DNA of 58,777 bases, taken from positions 1-58,777 of the forward strand of contig UCBZ01000022.1 in the NCBI GenBank assembly GCA_900470775.1, read 5' to 3'. Positions 36,093 through 47,961 of the stretch are shown one piece after another. Position numbers and translations under genes: made by a program. Source of the DNA: Hyphomicrobiales bacterium. GTDB lineage: Bacteria > Pseudomonadota > Alphaproteobacteria > Rhizobiales > Beijerinckiaceae. Below the pieces are notes generated by a model. The model worked only from the letters and a program-made list of their open reading frames with translations. It made no database searches and was not told the origin of the DNA. The first letter of the stretch is position 1. Every line of letters starts with the position of its first letter.

Positions 36093-36205
36093 GTTGGGGA
36101 CTAAAGCGATGGAAGGTCAACGCCTGCGTAGCAAGACAGGGCTGTTTTCGCACTGAATCTGGTTACTAAACCCATCAGATTCTGTGATGAATCGCGGGCG
36201 CGCCC

Positions 36206-37171
36206 TTATTCGGCGGCCTTCAGATGCTCAAGCTCGTTGGCCTGCAGCCAGCGCTCGGCGTCGAGCGCGGCCATGCAGCCCATGCCGGCTGCGGTCACCG
36301 CCTGGCGGTAATGCTCGTCGGTGACGTCGCCCGCGGCGAAGACGCCGGCGATGTTCGTCTCGCTCGTGCCCGGCGTGACGTCGAGATAGCCGGTTTCGTT
36401 CATGGCGAGTTGGCCGACGAACAGTTCGGTCGCCGGCTTGTGGCCGATGGCGATAAAGACACCGTCCGTTTTCAATTCGCTCTCGGCGCCGGTCTTGAGG
36501 TCGCGCAGGCGCAGATGCGTGACGTTGGGGGGCTGCGTGCCGCCGCAGATCTCAGCGATCTCGCTGTTCCAGACGACCTCGATCTTGGGGTGCTTGAACA
36601 GGCGATCCTGCATCACCTTCTCGGCGCGCAGGCCGTCGCGGCGATGCACCAGCGTCACCTTGGCGGCGAGATTGGCGAGGTAAAGCGCCTCCTCGACGGC
36701 GGTGTTGCCGCCACCGACGACCACGACCTCCTTGTTGCGGAAGAAGAAGCCGTCGCAGGTCGCGCAGGCCGAGACGCCGAAGCCCTGGAAGGTCTGCTCG
36801 GAGGGCAGGCCGAGCCATTTGGCCTGGGCGCCGGTGGCGATGATGAGCGCGTCGCAGGAATAGGTCTCGGCGCCATCGCCCCAGAGCCGGAACGGGCGCT
36901 GCGAGAGATCGACGCGGGCGACGTGGTCCGAGATCATGCGCGTGCCCATGTGCTCGGCCTGGGCACGCATCTGCTCCATCAGCCAGGGACCCTGGATGAC
37001 GTCGGCGAAGCCGGGATAGTTCTCGACATCGGTCGTGATCATCAGCTGGCCGCCGGCCTGCATGCCGGAGATCAGCACGGGCTCCATCATGGCGCGGGCG
37101 GCGTAGATCGCGGCGGTGTAGCCGGCCGGACCCGAACCGATGATCATCACGCGGGCATGGGTGTGGGCCAT
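36206..37171 (-). CDS. trxB: Thioredoxin-disulfide reductase
   Basis: 321 residues, FAD/NADPH enzyme reducing thioredoxin. FAD motif VMIIGSGPAGYTAAIYAARA is at the N-terminus; the redox pair is SACATCDGFFFR near residue 138; the NADPH motif VVVVGGGNTAVEEALYLA follows near 155; and VFAAGDVTDEHYRQAVTAAG is near the C-terminus. ATG 37171 gives the normal length. The lsrB gene follows 114 nt downstream on the same strand, a conserved pair in Rhizobiales. Confidence 0.96.
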   Translation of the reverse strand: MAHTHARVMIIGSGPAGYTAAIYAARAMMEPVLISGMQAGGQLMITTDVENYPGFADVIQGPWLMEQMRAQAEHMGTRMISDHVARVDLSQRPFRLWGDGAETYSCDALIIATGAQAKWLGLPSEQTFQGFGVSACATCDGFFFRNKEVVVVGGGNTAVEEALYLANLAAKVTLVHRRDGLRAEKVMQDRLFKHPKIEVVWNSEIAEICGGTQPPNVTHLRLRDLKTGAESELKTDGVFIAIGHKPATELFVGQLAMNETGYLDVTPGTSETNIAGVFAAGDVTDEHYRQAVTAAGMGCMAALDAERWLQANELEHLKAAE

Positions 37172-37246
37172 GATCTGAGTTCCTGTTCCTGCAGCCTTGT
37201 CACATACGATGCCGGTGCGCCGATGCAAGCGTAGCCGACCTCAAGA

Positions 37247-38269
37247 TCAGGCGAGATCGAGCTGCTGCCTGTGCATAAGCCAACGTTGCCTCAGGGCATC
37301 GGCGATCGCTTGTGTCGAATCGACCGGCTCGTAGCTGGTGCCAGCGAGACGCCCCTCGAAGTGATGCACAGCGCCTTGCGCTTTGAGCGCTTCGAGGAAT
37401 TTCGCCAGCTTGCCATGGCCGCCATGGGGCTCGAAGACCAGGATCGGTGCGCCCGTCGCCGTCGCCTCGCCAATCATGTTGGTTGAATCGGCCGTGGCGA
37501 CGATGGCGTCGGCATTGGCGAGCAGCGCGACATAGGGGTTTTCGCCGCTGCCGTCCCACCACCAGCCGCCATGGCGGGAAAAGACCGCAGCCACCGCCCT
37601 GTCGAGCTCGGGCGTGGTGCGTCGCGAGCGCGAGCCCATCAGCGCCACGCCGGAGCGGGCGAGCGCGTCGAGCCGCTCCGTGAAGCGGGCGATGTCGTCG
37701 GGCCGGAAGCGGTGATGGCGGCTGTCGCCGCCGACCAGCACGGCGACACGGGGAGAGGAGAGGGCTGCGATAGCAGCCGGCGGGTGTTGCCTCGCCTGCG
37801 CCAGCCGCTCGGGTGCGAGCCGATGCGGTGAGGTCGTCGTGACCAGCACGTTTGGCCCGCGCAGGCGGTCATGTTCGGCCACCCAGATGAAGTCGGCCGC
37901 GCCGGCGCCGGTGCGCGGGTCCTTCAAGATGACGGTGAAGGTGCGCCCGTTCGAGGCCTTCTTGACCGCGCGGACGTAAGGAACGGCGCGCCGCCCCGAG
38001 GCGATCAGGATGTCGGGGAAGGGCGGGCGGATCGGGCTGTCTCGACGTTCCGGCCCTTCGTGCGGATCGATCGGCCCGCGCGGCATCAGCCAGGCCCAGG
38101 GCTTGCGCGGCGCGACGCGCCTGATCTCCGGCACGACGCCCAACCGTTCGGCAACGCCTATGCATTGGGGCTCATCGCCGGCTTTGCCGTCGGTCAGCGT
38201 CCAGATGGTCGGCAGGATGTCTGCGGGCGAGGAATCGGCAGGCAAGGCGGTCTCCGTGGCGCGGCACAT
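37247..38269 (-). CDS. ELM1/GtrOC1-like family protein (mitochondrial fission ELM1 homologue)
   Basis: 340 residues. The N-terminal IWTLTDGKAGDEPQCIGVAERLG, followed by ILIASGRRAVPYVRAVKK, VILKDPRTGAGAADFIWVAEHD and NVLVTTTSPHRL, identifies the bacterial ELM1 family (DUF1022), which has a GT-B-like fold. The second half has AVLVGGDSRHHRF and ADSTNMIGEATATGAPILVFEP, typical of nucleotide-sugar-binding folds. Function in bacteria is undefined. ATG 38269 is chosen as the last start before the conserved region. Confidence 0.85.
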   Translation of the reverse strand: MCRATETALPADSSPADILPTIWTLTDGKAGDEPQCIGVAERLGVVPEIRRVAPRKPWAWLMPRGPIDPHEGPERRDSPIRPPFPDILIASGRRAVPYVRAVKKASNGRTFTVILKDPRTGAGAADFIWVAEHDRLRGPNVLVTTTSPHRLAPERLAQARQHPPAAIAALSSPRVAVLVGGDSRHHRFRPDDIARFTERLDALARSGVALMGSRSRRTTPELDRAVAAVFSRHGGWWWDGSGENPYVALLANADAIVATADSTNMIGEATATGAPILVFEPHGGHGKLAKFLEALKAQGAVHHFEGRLAGTSYEPVDSTQAIADALRQRWLMHRQQLDLA

Positions 38270-38327
38270 GCCTTGTATCGCGCGGTGCCGACGTCTACAC
38301 CAGCGCGACCTTTCTCCGGGGCCCCTT

Positions 38328-38792
38328 GTGCGATCCAAACTCGACGATATCGACGCGGCGATCCTGCGCGAGCTGCAGGCAGACGGACGCATGACCAATG
38401 TCGAGCTGGCCAGCCGCGTCGGAATCTCGCCGCCGCCCTGTCTGCGGCGGGTGCGGGCGCTGGAGGAGGCCGGGCTGATCACCGGCTACCGCGCCCAGCT
38501 CGACGAAGGCAAGCTGGGGTTCGATGTCGTCTGCTTCGCTTTCGTCCATCTGGCGAGCCAGGCCGAGGCCGATCTCGAGGCGTTCCAGGCGCGGATCCGG
38601 GCCTGGGCGGCCGTGCGGGAATGCTGGAAGCTCTCGGGCGACATCGATTTCGTGCTGAAATGCGTCGCGCCCGACCTGAAGGCCTTTCAGGATTTCGTCG
38701 GCGAACTGACCGGACTGCCCAATGTCCGCAATGTCCGCACGGCGCTGGCACTCGACCGGGTCAAGGACGAGCCGATCGTGCCGTTCGAGTGA
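38328..38792 (+). CDS. Lrp/AsnC-family transcription regulator
   Basis: 154 residues from GTG 38328 (the frame is open upstream but meaningless). Helix-turn-helix: LDDIDAAILRELQADGRMTN, VELASRVGISPPPCLRRVRALEEAGLI. The C-terminal RAM domain has FAFVHLASQAEADLEAF and ECWKLSGDIDFVLKCVAPDL, the amino-acid sensing fold. It is divergent from the ELM1 gene with only about 58 nt between starts, so the two may share a control region. The effector is not predictable. Confidence 0.88.
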   Translation: MRSKLDDIDAAILRELQADGRMTNVELASRVGISPPPCLRRVRALEEAGLITGYRAQLDEGKLGFDVVCFAFVHLASQAEADLEAFQARIRAWAAVRECWKLSGDIDFVLKCVAPDLKAFQDFVGELTGLPNVRNVRTALALDRVKDEPIVPFE

Positions 38793-38796
38793 GCGG

Positions 38797-39252
38797 ATGG
38801 GCCTTGTTCGCCTCGCATGCGCCGAGGATCTTCCCGCGATCCTGTCGCTCTATGCCCAATTGAATGGGGGCGACGCTCTTCCAGATGCGACGTCGGCCGG
38901 CGAGACTTGGCGTCGCATTCTCGCGAGCGAGATGATGAGCGTTCATGTCGCCGATTTCGAGGGTGCCGTTGCCGCGACCTGCGTGACGATTATCGTCCCA
39001 AACCTGACCCGCAGTCAGCGCCCTTTCGCATTGATCGAGAACGTTGTGAGCGATGTGAAACTTCGCGGCCGCGGCCTCGGCAAGGCAGTGGTCCAGGCGG
39101 CGATCACGCATGCCTTCGCACAGGACTGCTACAAGGTGATGCTGATGACGGGACGCAGCGATCCAGCCGTGCTCGGTTTCTACGAAGCCTGCGGGTTCGA
39201 GCGTGGCAAGACGGCTTTCCAGATCAGGCAGCCCGCTCACCCGCCGAGATAG
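38797..39252 (+). CDS. GNAT-family N-acetyltransferase
   Basis: 151 residues. MGLVRLACAEDLPAILSLYAQL starts the fold; motif A is LIENVVSDVKLRGRGLGKAVV near residue 90 with the acetyl-CoA pyrophosphate loop RGRGLG; motif B LMTGRSDPAVLGFYEACGFE is near 127. ATG 38797 is 4 nt after the Lrp stop codon, indicating one operon with the regulator. The last 16 nt overlap the convergent gene. Confidence 0.9.
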   Translation: MGLVRLACAEDLPAILSLYAQLNGGDALPDATSAGETWRRILASEMMSVHVADFEGAVAATCVTIIVPNLTRSQRPFALIENVVSDVKLRGRGLGKAVVQAAITHAFAQDCYKVMLMTGRSDPAVLGFYEACGFERGKTAFQIRQPAHPPR

Positions 39253-39746
39253 CGCTTGATCCAAAGCGAATTGTTCTCGATCAGCGCGGCGACGCGGCGC
39301 TGATCGACATCGGGCCGGTACCAGGCCCCGCCCGAGCCGGAATCGACGACCGAGAGGATCGGGAACGTCTGCAGCACCTCGCCGCGCGGGCCGAGCACCG
39401 TGATCTCGCTGTCGAAATTGTCGTTGCTGCCACCACCGCCCGTCGGCTTGCCGCCGCCGCTGCCGCCAGCGAAGCTCGACAGCCAGACGCCCTTGATGAG
39501 GACATGGAGCGTCGCGCCCTGGCCGCGCCGATAGAGTGGGCCGAGCGTTTCGGCGAGCTGGCGCTCCATCGCGACGCGGATGCGGTCTGCGTTCTCGCCC
39601 CAGCCCTGCCGGGCGATGAGCGAGGTATCGACGCGGATCGCGCCGATGGCGCGGGCCTGGGCGAGGGCAGACGTGACGAGCGGCGGCGAGAAGGCAAGCG
39701 CTGCGCCGGCCAGTCCCAGCGAGAGGAGGTTTCGACGCGTCGTCAT
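39237..39746 (-). CDS. Exported hypothetical protein
   Basis: 169 residues. The N-terminus TTRRNLLSLGLAGAALAFSPPL has an Arg-Arg pair and a hydrophobic stretch, Tat- or Sec-type. The mature part has a Gly-rich loop (SSFAGGSGGGKPTGGGGSND) and the strands AIGAIRVDTSLIARQGWGEN, EITVLGPRGEVLQTFPI. I do not recognise a domain; length and layout resemble small periplasmic DUF proteins of Rhizobiales. Confidence 0.68.
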   Translation of the reverse strand: MTTRRNLLSLGLAGAALAFSPPLVTSALAQARAIGAIRVDTSLIARQGWGENADRIRVAMERQLAETLGPLYRRGQGATLHVLIKGVWLSSFAGGSGGGKPTGGGGSNDNFDSEITVLGPRGEVLQTFPILSVVDSGSGGAWYRPDVDQRRVAALIENNSLWIKRYLGG

Positions 39747-39821
39747 CGGCTTGCTCCAGCGATCCTGCCGAAGATGTAGTCCTCGGCCGGCCTTTGTCCA
39801 AGGGCCGGCCTTTGTAGCGCT

Positions 39822-39915
39822 CGTCATGGTCGGGCTTGTCCCGACCATGACCGTCTTCGTCCATCGAGAGCGGTGTTCAAGACGTGGATGCTCGCCGCAA
39901 GGGCGAGCATGACGG
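39822..39915 (+). repeat. Palindromic repeat, family A copy 3
   Basis: About 94 nt with the same plan as copy 2: GTCATGGTCGGGCTTGTCCC, CGTCTTCG, centre, GTGTTCAAGACGTGGATGCTC and GAGCATGACGG. Copies 2 and 3 share GTGTTCAAGACGTGGATGCT exactly. Just before it a 17-nt direct repeat GGGCCGGCCTTTGT occurs twice (about 39786-39815). Confidence 0.88.
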
Positions 39916-39946
39916 TGTAGGCCGGTCTATGGAGAAGCCGGTTGTC

Positions 39947-40423
39947 TCAGCGGAAGACGACGCTGACGACCTCGTAGGACTTGCCGCCGCCGGGCGTGTT
40001 GACCTGCACGGAATCGCCGACCTTCTTGCCGATCAGCGCGCGCGCGATCGGCGAGCCGATCGAGACCTTGCCGGACTTCACATCCGATTCCGGTTCGCCG
40101 ACGATCTGGTAGTTCTTCTCTTCCTCGGTGTCGTCGTCGATCAGCTTGACCGTCGCGCCGAACTTGATCGTGTCGCTGCCGGCGAGCTTGGAGATGTCGA
40201 TGATATCGGCCCGGCCGATCAGAGATTCGAGCTCCTGGATGCGGCCTTCATTGAGAGCCTGCGATTCCTTAGCGGCGTGATATTCGGCGTTCTCCGAGAG
40301 ATCGCCATGGGCGCGCGCCTCCGAGATCGCCGCGATGATGCGCTGGCGCTGCACCTGCTGGCGATCCTTGAGCTCGGCCTCCAGAGCGGCAAAGCCGCCG
40401 GCGGTCATCGGAACCTTTTCCAT
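39947..40423 (-). CDS. greA: Transcription elongation factor GreA
   Basis: 158 residues. The N-terminal coiled coil ([41 protein letters not shown]) carries the acidic tip DLSEN that reaches the polymerase active site. The C-terminal FKBP-like domain has [14 protein letters not shown] and [17 protein letters not shown]. GreA rescues backtracked RNA polymerase by transcript cleavage. It follows carB on the same strand after about 100 nt, an order common in alphaproteobacteria. Confidence 0.97.
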   Translation of the reverse strand: MEKVPMTAGGFAALEAELKDRQQVQRQRIIAAISEARAHGDLSENAEYHAAKESQALNEGRIQELESLIGRADIIDISKLAGSDTIKFGATVKLIDDDTEEEKNYQIVGEPESDVKSGKVSIGSPIARALIGKKVGDSVQVNTPGGGKSYEVVSVVFR

Positions 40424-40524
40424 CGTCTCGTCCCATCATCCGAAAGCGGGTGCGCACCGGCAGCTGCTTTGCTGCCCGCGCCCCGCTTCCTGTCGTTTGT
40501 AGAACTTCGTCGGCGCGGCGCTTT

Positions 40525-43887
<3,363 letters not shown>

Positions 43888-44034
43888 GGGGCTCGGCTTT
43901 TGTCTCGGGCAGGCGCACGCCAACTGCCGTCCGATCGAGCGAGCGGGCCGGTGCGAGCGCCTGAGATGAATGCTAGGCGCTCGCTATAGAGGGGAGGAGC
44001 GGCGGGGGGAAGCGGAAACCGCTCCCCACCCGCC

Positions 44035-45249
44035 TCAGCGCACAGGCTGGGCGGTCTGCTGCAGCGGCTCGACCTCTAGGGTGCGGCGCGTTGGCTTGCG
44101 CCGACGCATGGCGACGAAGAGCACCGCGAGCGCGAGGACCTCGCAGGCGGCACCGACGAATCCGAGCCAGGCGGTGTCGCCGAGGCGCAGGGTCTGCTGG
44201 CCCAAAGCCGCGCCGGCTGCGATGCCGAGATAGAGCGCCGAGGCGTTGAGCGAGAGCGCCACCACGGCGGCGTCGGGCGCCATCGCGGCGAGCCTCGACA
44301 TCTGCGAGGGGTGGCCTGCCCAGCCCGCTCCGCTCCAGACCAGCATCACCACGGGTATGACGAAGATCGCCGTCGCCGGCGGCAATGTGACCGCCACGAG
44401 CGAGGCGGCAATCAGCGAAAGTGCCAGCACGGTCAGCACCACCACCAGCGTCCGCTCCGGGCCGAATCGGTCGCTGGCGATGCCGCCGATCTGGTTGCCG
44501 AGCGCCGAGCCGATGCCGGAGACGATCAGCGCCGCACCGAGCCAGGGACCGGTGATGCCGGCATGGGCGGCGAGGAAGGGCGCGATATAGGTGTAGAGCG
44601 TGAAGGCGCCGGTGGTCCACAGCATGGTCGTGGCGAGCGCCAGCAGGATATCGCTGCGCCGCGCGACGGCGAGCCGCTCGCGCAGGGAGTTGGTGCCGCG
44701 CGGCAGGCCCGATGGCAGCTTCACCAGGAGGCCGGCGAGCGCCAGCGCACTGAACAGGGCGACCAGCAGGAAGGCGAGATGCCAGCCGCCGAAGCCGACA
44801 ATCGCAGTCCCGAAGGGCACGCCGAGAATCAGCGCCACCGTCATGCCGCCGGTGACGAGCGCGATGGCCCGGCCGCGCCGCTCGGGCGGGACCAGCGCGA
44901 CCGCAACCGCATTGGCGGCGGGCATGTAGACGCCTGCCGCCAGCGCCATGACGACGCGCGCCACCATGACCGAGGTGAAGTCGGTCGCCAGCGCCGCGCC
45001 GAGATTGGCAAGGCCGAAGACCGTCATCGCGCCGGCCAGCACGAGCTTGCGGTCGACGGTGCCGAACACGGTCGAGAGCACCGGCGAGCCGACCGCATAG
45101 GCCAGCGCGAAGATGGTGATCAGCCAGCCCGCGGTGTCGACCGAAACGCGCAGGCCCGTCGAGAGATCGGGCAGGATGCCGGTGATGATCAGTGTGCCCG
45201 TGCCGATGGCGAAGGCGCCGCCGGCAAGCCAGAGGAGACGTGTATCCAT
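44035..45249 (-). CDS. MFS transporter (AraJ/Ydh-like drug or sugar exporter)
   Basis: 404 residues with 12 predicted helices. The loop-2/3 motif is VFGTVDRKLVLAGAMTVFGL. Motif C-like text LVTGGMTVALILGVPFGTAIV is in helix 5, and GNQIGGIASDRFGPER is the second loop motif. This fits the DHA1 family of efflux pumps (AraJ, CmlA-like). It is divergent from an ArsR-family regulator with twin operators between, so expression is likely controlled by that gene. ATG 45249 is chosen over upstream in-frame ATG 45306, which overlaps the operator. Confidence 0.9.
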   Translation of the reverse strand: MDTRLLWLAGGAFAIGTGTLIITGILPDLSTGLRVSVDTAGWLITIFALAYAVGSPVLSTVFGTVDRKLVLAGAMTVFGLANLGAALATDFTSVMVARVVMALAAGVYMPAANAVAVALVPPERRGRAIALVTGGMTVALILGVPFGTAIVGFGGWHLAFLLVALFSALALAGLLVKLPSGLPRGTNSLRERLAVARRSDILLALATTMLWTTGAFTLYTYIAPFLAAHAGITGPWLGAALIVSGIGSALGNQIGGIASDRFGPERTLVVVLTVLALSLIAASLVAVTLPPATAIFVIPVVMLVWSGAGWAGHPSQMSRLAAMAPDAAVVALSLNASALYLGIAAGAALGQQTLRLGDTAWLGFVGAACEVLALAVLFVAMRRRKPTRRTLEVEPLQQTAQPVR

Positions 45250-45301
45250 GGCAGCGCCCTCGCTTGAGCAGAGGCGCGAGATGTCGCCGCGCCTCGGGAA
45301 T

Positions 45302-45317
45302 TTCAATGATCGTTGAA
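45302..45317. promoter_or_regulatory. ArsR-type operator copy 1
   Basis: TTCAA-N6-TTGAA palindrome (TTCAATGATCGTTGAA) 53 nt upstream of the MFS start. It matches copy 2 exactly in both half-sites. Confidence 0.65.
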
Positions 45318-45350
45318 TTTAGGGAGGCCCGGCTTCGCGTCAAGCCTAAT

Positions 45351-45366
45351 TTCAACGAATGTTGAA
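45351..45366. promoter_or_regulatory. ArsR-type operator copy 2
   Basis: TTCAA-N6-TTGAA palindrome (TTCAACGAATGTTGAA) 38 nt upstream of the regulator start. Centre-to-centre distance to copy 1 is 49 nt. Its overlap with ATG 45359 argues that the regulator starts at 45404 instead. Confidence 0.65.
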
Positions 45367-45403
45367 TATTGTCAGGGGCGCGTCGATCTCCTATCTGGGA
45401 TGG

Positions 45404-45772
45404 ATGAAGCCGGTCTTTCACCCCGATATGGACACCGTCGAGCCGGCAGCGGTCTTCGCCGCGCTGGCCGATCCGATCCGGCTCGGCATCGTCGTGGCGC
45501 TCGCCGACGGCACGGAAGTCGAGGCGCGCTGCGGCAGCTTCAACGGCCTCGCCTCGCCCTCGCTGCTGACTTACCACTTCACCAAGCTGCGCGAGGCCGG
45601 CGTGACCCGTGTGCGGGTGGAGGGAACATCGCGCCTCATCAGCCTGCGCCGCGAGGAGTTCGACCTGCGCTTCCCCGGCCTGCTCGACAGCGTCATCACG
45701 ACGGCGCGGCGCGACGCCAACCTGCCGCGAATCCCCTGCGTGCAAGCTGTCGAAGATGGGCTGCCGACCTGA
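45404..45772 (+). CDS. ArsR-family helix-turn-helix regulator
   Basis: 122 residues. Winged-helix core: PAAVFAALADPIRLGIVVAL, then SPSLLTYHFTKLREAGVTRV as recognition helix, then a wing with RVEGTSRLISLRREEFD. It has only two cysteines, not a metal-binding CxC, so it is likely a small-molecule or phage-free ArsR type (YdfF-like). It is divergent from the MFS exporter. The in-frame ATG at 45359 lies inside an operator and is rejected as start. Confidence 0.87.
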   Translation: MKPVFHPDMDTVEPAAVFAALADPIRLGIVVALADGTEVEARCGSFNGLASPSLLTYHFTKLREAGVTRVRVEGTSRLISLRREEFDLRFPGLLDSVITTARRDANLPRIPCVQAVEDGLPT

Positions 45773-45832
45773 CGTCGGCTTTCTCAGATTCGTTCAGGCT
45801 TCGTTGGGGCAAGGCCTGTATAAGCTCGGGCC

Positions 45833-46237
45833 ATGCCGCTTCGCCGATACCCGCGCCAGTCGCGCCAACTCCTGGCCTATGTTTTCTCCGGCGGCATCAC
45901 CGCCGTGGCGCATTACGGCGTGCTGGTCGGGCTGGTCGAGCTCGCCCATGTCGATCCAGTGCCGGCGACGCTGGCGGGCTTCGTCATCGGCGCGGTCGTG
46001 TCCTATGGGCTCAACCGCTGGCTGACCTTCGACGCGAGCCACAGCCACGCGCAGGCGACCTGGCGCTTCGCCCTGATCGCCGCTGGCGGCTTTGCTCTGA
46101 CCGGGGTGCTGATGCATCTGTTCGTGGCGCGGGCGGGCCTGCCATATCTGCCAATGCAGTTCGTCACGACGGGAATCGTGATGGTGTTCTCGTTCCTCGG
46201 GCACAAGTTCTTCAGCTTCGCCGATCGGGCCGCGTGA
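45833..46237 (+). CDS. GtrA-family membrane protein
   Basis: 134 residues with four hydrophobic helices: QLLAYVFSGGITAVAHYGVL, FVIGAVVSYGLNRWLTF, FALIAAGGFALTGVLMHLF and TTGIVMVFSFLGHKFFSF. The NRWLTF and HKFFSF ends are the GtrA signature. GtrA proteins flip lipid-linked sugars or assist cell-surface polysaccharide synthesis. Function here is unassigned; no glycosyltransferase is adjacent. Confidence 0.9.
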   Translation: MPLRRYPRQSRQLLAYVFSGGITAVAHYGVLVGLVELAHVDPVPATLAGFVIGAVVSYGLNRWLTFDASHSHAQATWRFALIAAGGFALTGVLMHLFVARAGLPYLPMQFVTTGIVMVFSFLGHKFFSFADRAA

Positions 46238-46255
46238 CTGATCAACCTCGTTGCG

Positions 46256-47116
46256 TCAGCGTGCGTACCAGTCCTGAGGGTCGATGCCTTTGCGGGTCAT
46301 GCCGGGCGGCACGGCGACGATGATCGGCTTGTGGGATTTGCAGGATACGTCGCCGCCGCAGACGACGTATTCGGAGTAGTAGGCACGCCGGCCCGGTGCA
46401 TCCTTGGTCTGGGCGAAGACAAGGTACTCGCCGGGCGGCAGCGACAGCATGTAGCGCGTGCCGCCGCGCTGGCGTGTCTTGCGCGAGGAGCAGGTCAACT
46501 GCTTCGAGCCGATCTCTTCGCCGCAGACCTGCATGTCGGGCGGGATGTAGTCGCTTGGATAGGAGAGTTCGCCTTCGACGGTGCCGTTGGATCCTGCGGG
46601 TTGGGGCATCGTCTGAGTTGCGGCAGGCGAGAGGGTAAGCGTCGAAGCACCGCTCGTCGCGGCCCTGGGTGTAGGGGCCTGCGGCACGGAGGCTCGGGCG
46701 AGTTGTCCGGCCAGCGCTGCGCGCAGCAACTCCTGCATCGGCGCGTCAGGACGACCGAAGAAGCGTTCACGGGTTGGGTTGGCCGTTTTTTGAAGGGCCC
46801 ACACCGCTTGGCCGGAACGATCGATCAGGACGACGAGTTTGTTGTCGGCACAGTCATGCGGCTGGCAGAGTTCCGCGACCGTCCATTCCCTACCGCTTGC
46901 ATCGCGTTGGACTTCGGGTGCGGAAGCAACGCCGTCGAGGCCCGGAATCCAGGAATCCCAGCGTTCAAAGCGCTCGCCCTTGAGAATCTGGGTCCAGGCC
47001 GCCTTGATCCACGATGTCTTGAGCAGACCCTGCGCGTGCTCCTGGGCCGACGCGTTGGTCAATGTCAGCGTCGAAAACGCGATCGCGATTGCAGCTGAGC
47101 GCCATGCCTGCATCAC
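46256..47116 (-). CDS. Exported protein with Ivy-type lysozyme-inhibitor domain
   Basis: 286 residues. Signal peptide of about 25 residues (AIAIAFSTLTLTNASAQ). Residues about 35-140 match the Ivy fold: TSWIKAAWTQILKGERF, ASGREWTVAELCQPHDCADN and KLVVLIDRSGQAVWALQ. The CQPHDC loop corresponds to CKPHDC, which in Ivy inserts into the lysozyme active site. After an Ala/Pro/Ser-rich linker (140-190), a C-terminal domain carries four cysteines (DMQVCGEEIGSKQLTCSS, YVVCGGDVSCKSHKP) and SLPPGEYLVFAQTKD, resembling a small carboxypeptidase-regulatory-like beta domain. Two-domain Ivy proteins are unusual. Role: protection from host or competitor muramidases (inference). Confidence 0.78.
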   Translation of the reverse strand: MMQAWRSAAIAIAFSTLTLTNASAQEHAQGLLKTSWIKAAWTQILKGERFERWDSWIPGLDGVASAPEVQRDASGREWTVAELCQPHDCADNKLVVLIDRSGQAVWALQKTANPTRERFFGRPDAPMQELLRAALAGQLARASVPQAPTPRAATSGASTLTLSPAATQTMPQPAGSNGTVEGELSYPSDYIPPDMQVCGEEIGSKQLTCSSRKTRQRGGTRYMLSLPPGEYLVFAQTKDAPGRRAYYSEYVVCGGDVSCKSHKPIIVAVPPGMTRKGIDPQDWYAR

Positions 47117-47232
47117 CCGAATTCCCGTCCGCGTTTATCTATCCCCAGCTTAGTATCGGCTACAGGTCCGGCGGTTCAAGCGGTGATCGGGATCGGCGGG
47201 TCTTGCGATTCAGTGAGTACACGCCGCCCGTA

Positions 47233-47925
47233 TCATGAGATGTCGCCCAGGATTTTGCGTCCCGCAGCCAGATCGGCCAGCAGCGCGACGTGCACGTCGA
47301 GCGCGTCGATGACCGGATAGCCGGGGCTCTGCCCGTCGAAGGCCAGGTTGAGGTCGGTGCCGGCGAGGACGATGGCGTCAGCTCCCGCGGCGATCATGCG
47401 CCGCCCGGCATCGAGAAAGCGCTCCCGTTGCTCGTTTGAGCAGGTGCCGGCGACGGCGACGTCCTGATAGGTCTGGCCGAGGATCTCGATCTCGTCGTCG
47501 AGGGCGATCGCCCGCGTGCGCGCGAGCTGGCCGTAGAGCCGCGTGCGCATCACCACCCGCGTTCCCAGAAGCCCGATCCGCTTGATGCCCTGCTCGACGA
47601 AATAGGCATCGAGCGGTGCGACGGCGGAGACGATCGGCAAGGGCGAGAGCGCCACCAACTCGTCCAGGCAGAAATGCGCCCCAAGCGAAGACAGGGCGAT
47701 GCAGTCGCAGCCGGCGTCGTTCAGGCGCGTGACGAGAGGCAGGAAGGTCTGCGCCTGCTGCTCCCTGCGGTCGGCCAGATTGTTGCGGATCAGCTCCTGA
47801 ATCTCGCCATGGACGATCGTCAGCTCAAGCCGTGCCACGCCGCGCGCTGCCGCGGCAGCCGTCAGGCGCTGGTAGTAGACGACCGTCGCCGCAACGCCGA
47901 TGCCGCCGATCAAGCCGATATGCAT
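47233..47925 (-). CDS. Aspartate/glutamate racemase-family protein
   Basis: 230 residues. MHIGLIGGIGVAATVVYYQRL is the typical start. The first catalytic cysteine is expected in the N-terminal half (NDAGCDCIALSSLGAHFCLDE) and the second in VAGTCSNEQRERFLDAG. The C-terminal IVLAGTDLNLAFDGQSPGYPVIDA is the usual metal-free racemase ending. Substrate could be aspartate, glutamate, hydantoin or another 2-amino acid. Confidence 0.88.
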   Translation of the reverse strand: MHIGLIGGIGVAATVVYYQRLTAAAAARGVARLELTIVHGEIQELIRNNLADRREQQAQTFLPLVTRLNDAGCDCIALSSLGAHFCLDELVALSPLPIVSAVAPLDAYFVEQGIKRIGLLGTRVVMRTRLYGQLARTRAIALDDEIEILGQTYQDVAVAGTCSNEQRERFLDAGRRMIAAGADAIVLAGTDLNLAFDGQSPGYPVIDALDVHVALLADLAAGRKILGDIS

Positions 47926-47961
47926 GGGAAATGTCCTGACTGGGGCCGATGACGGGGCGGG

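Noticed and set aside
37247..38482. ELM1-like protein with a 71-residue basic extension
   Set aside because: The extension is antisense to the Lrp gene and Arg/Ser-rich; the start is placed at 38269.
43973..45745. 590-codon minus-strand frame crossing the MFS and ArsR genes
   Set aside because: Runs in another frame over two recognisable genes, contains operators, and is Arg/Gly-rich noise.
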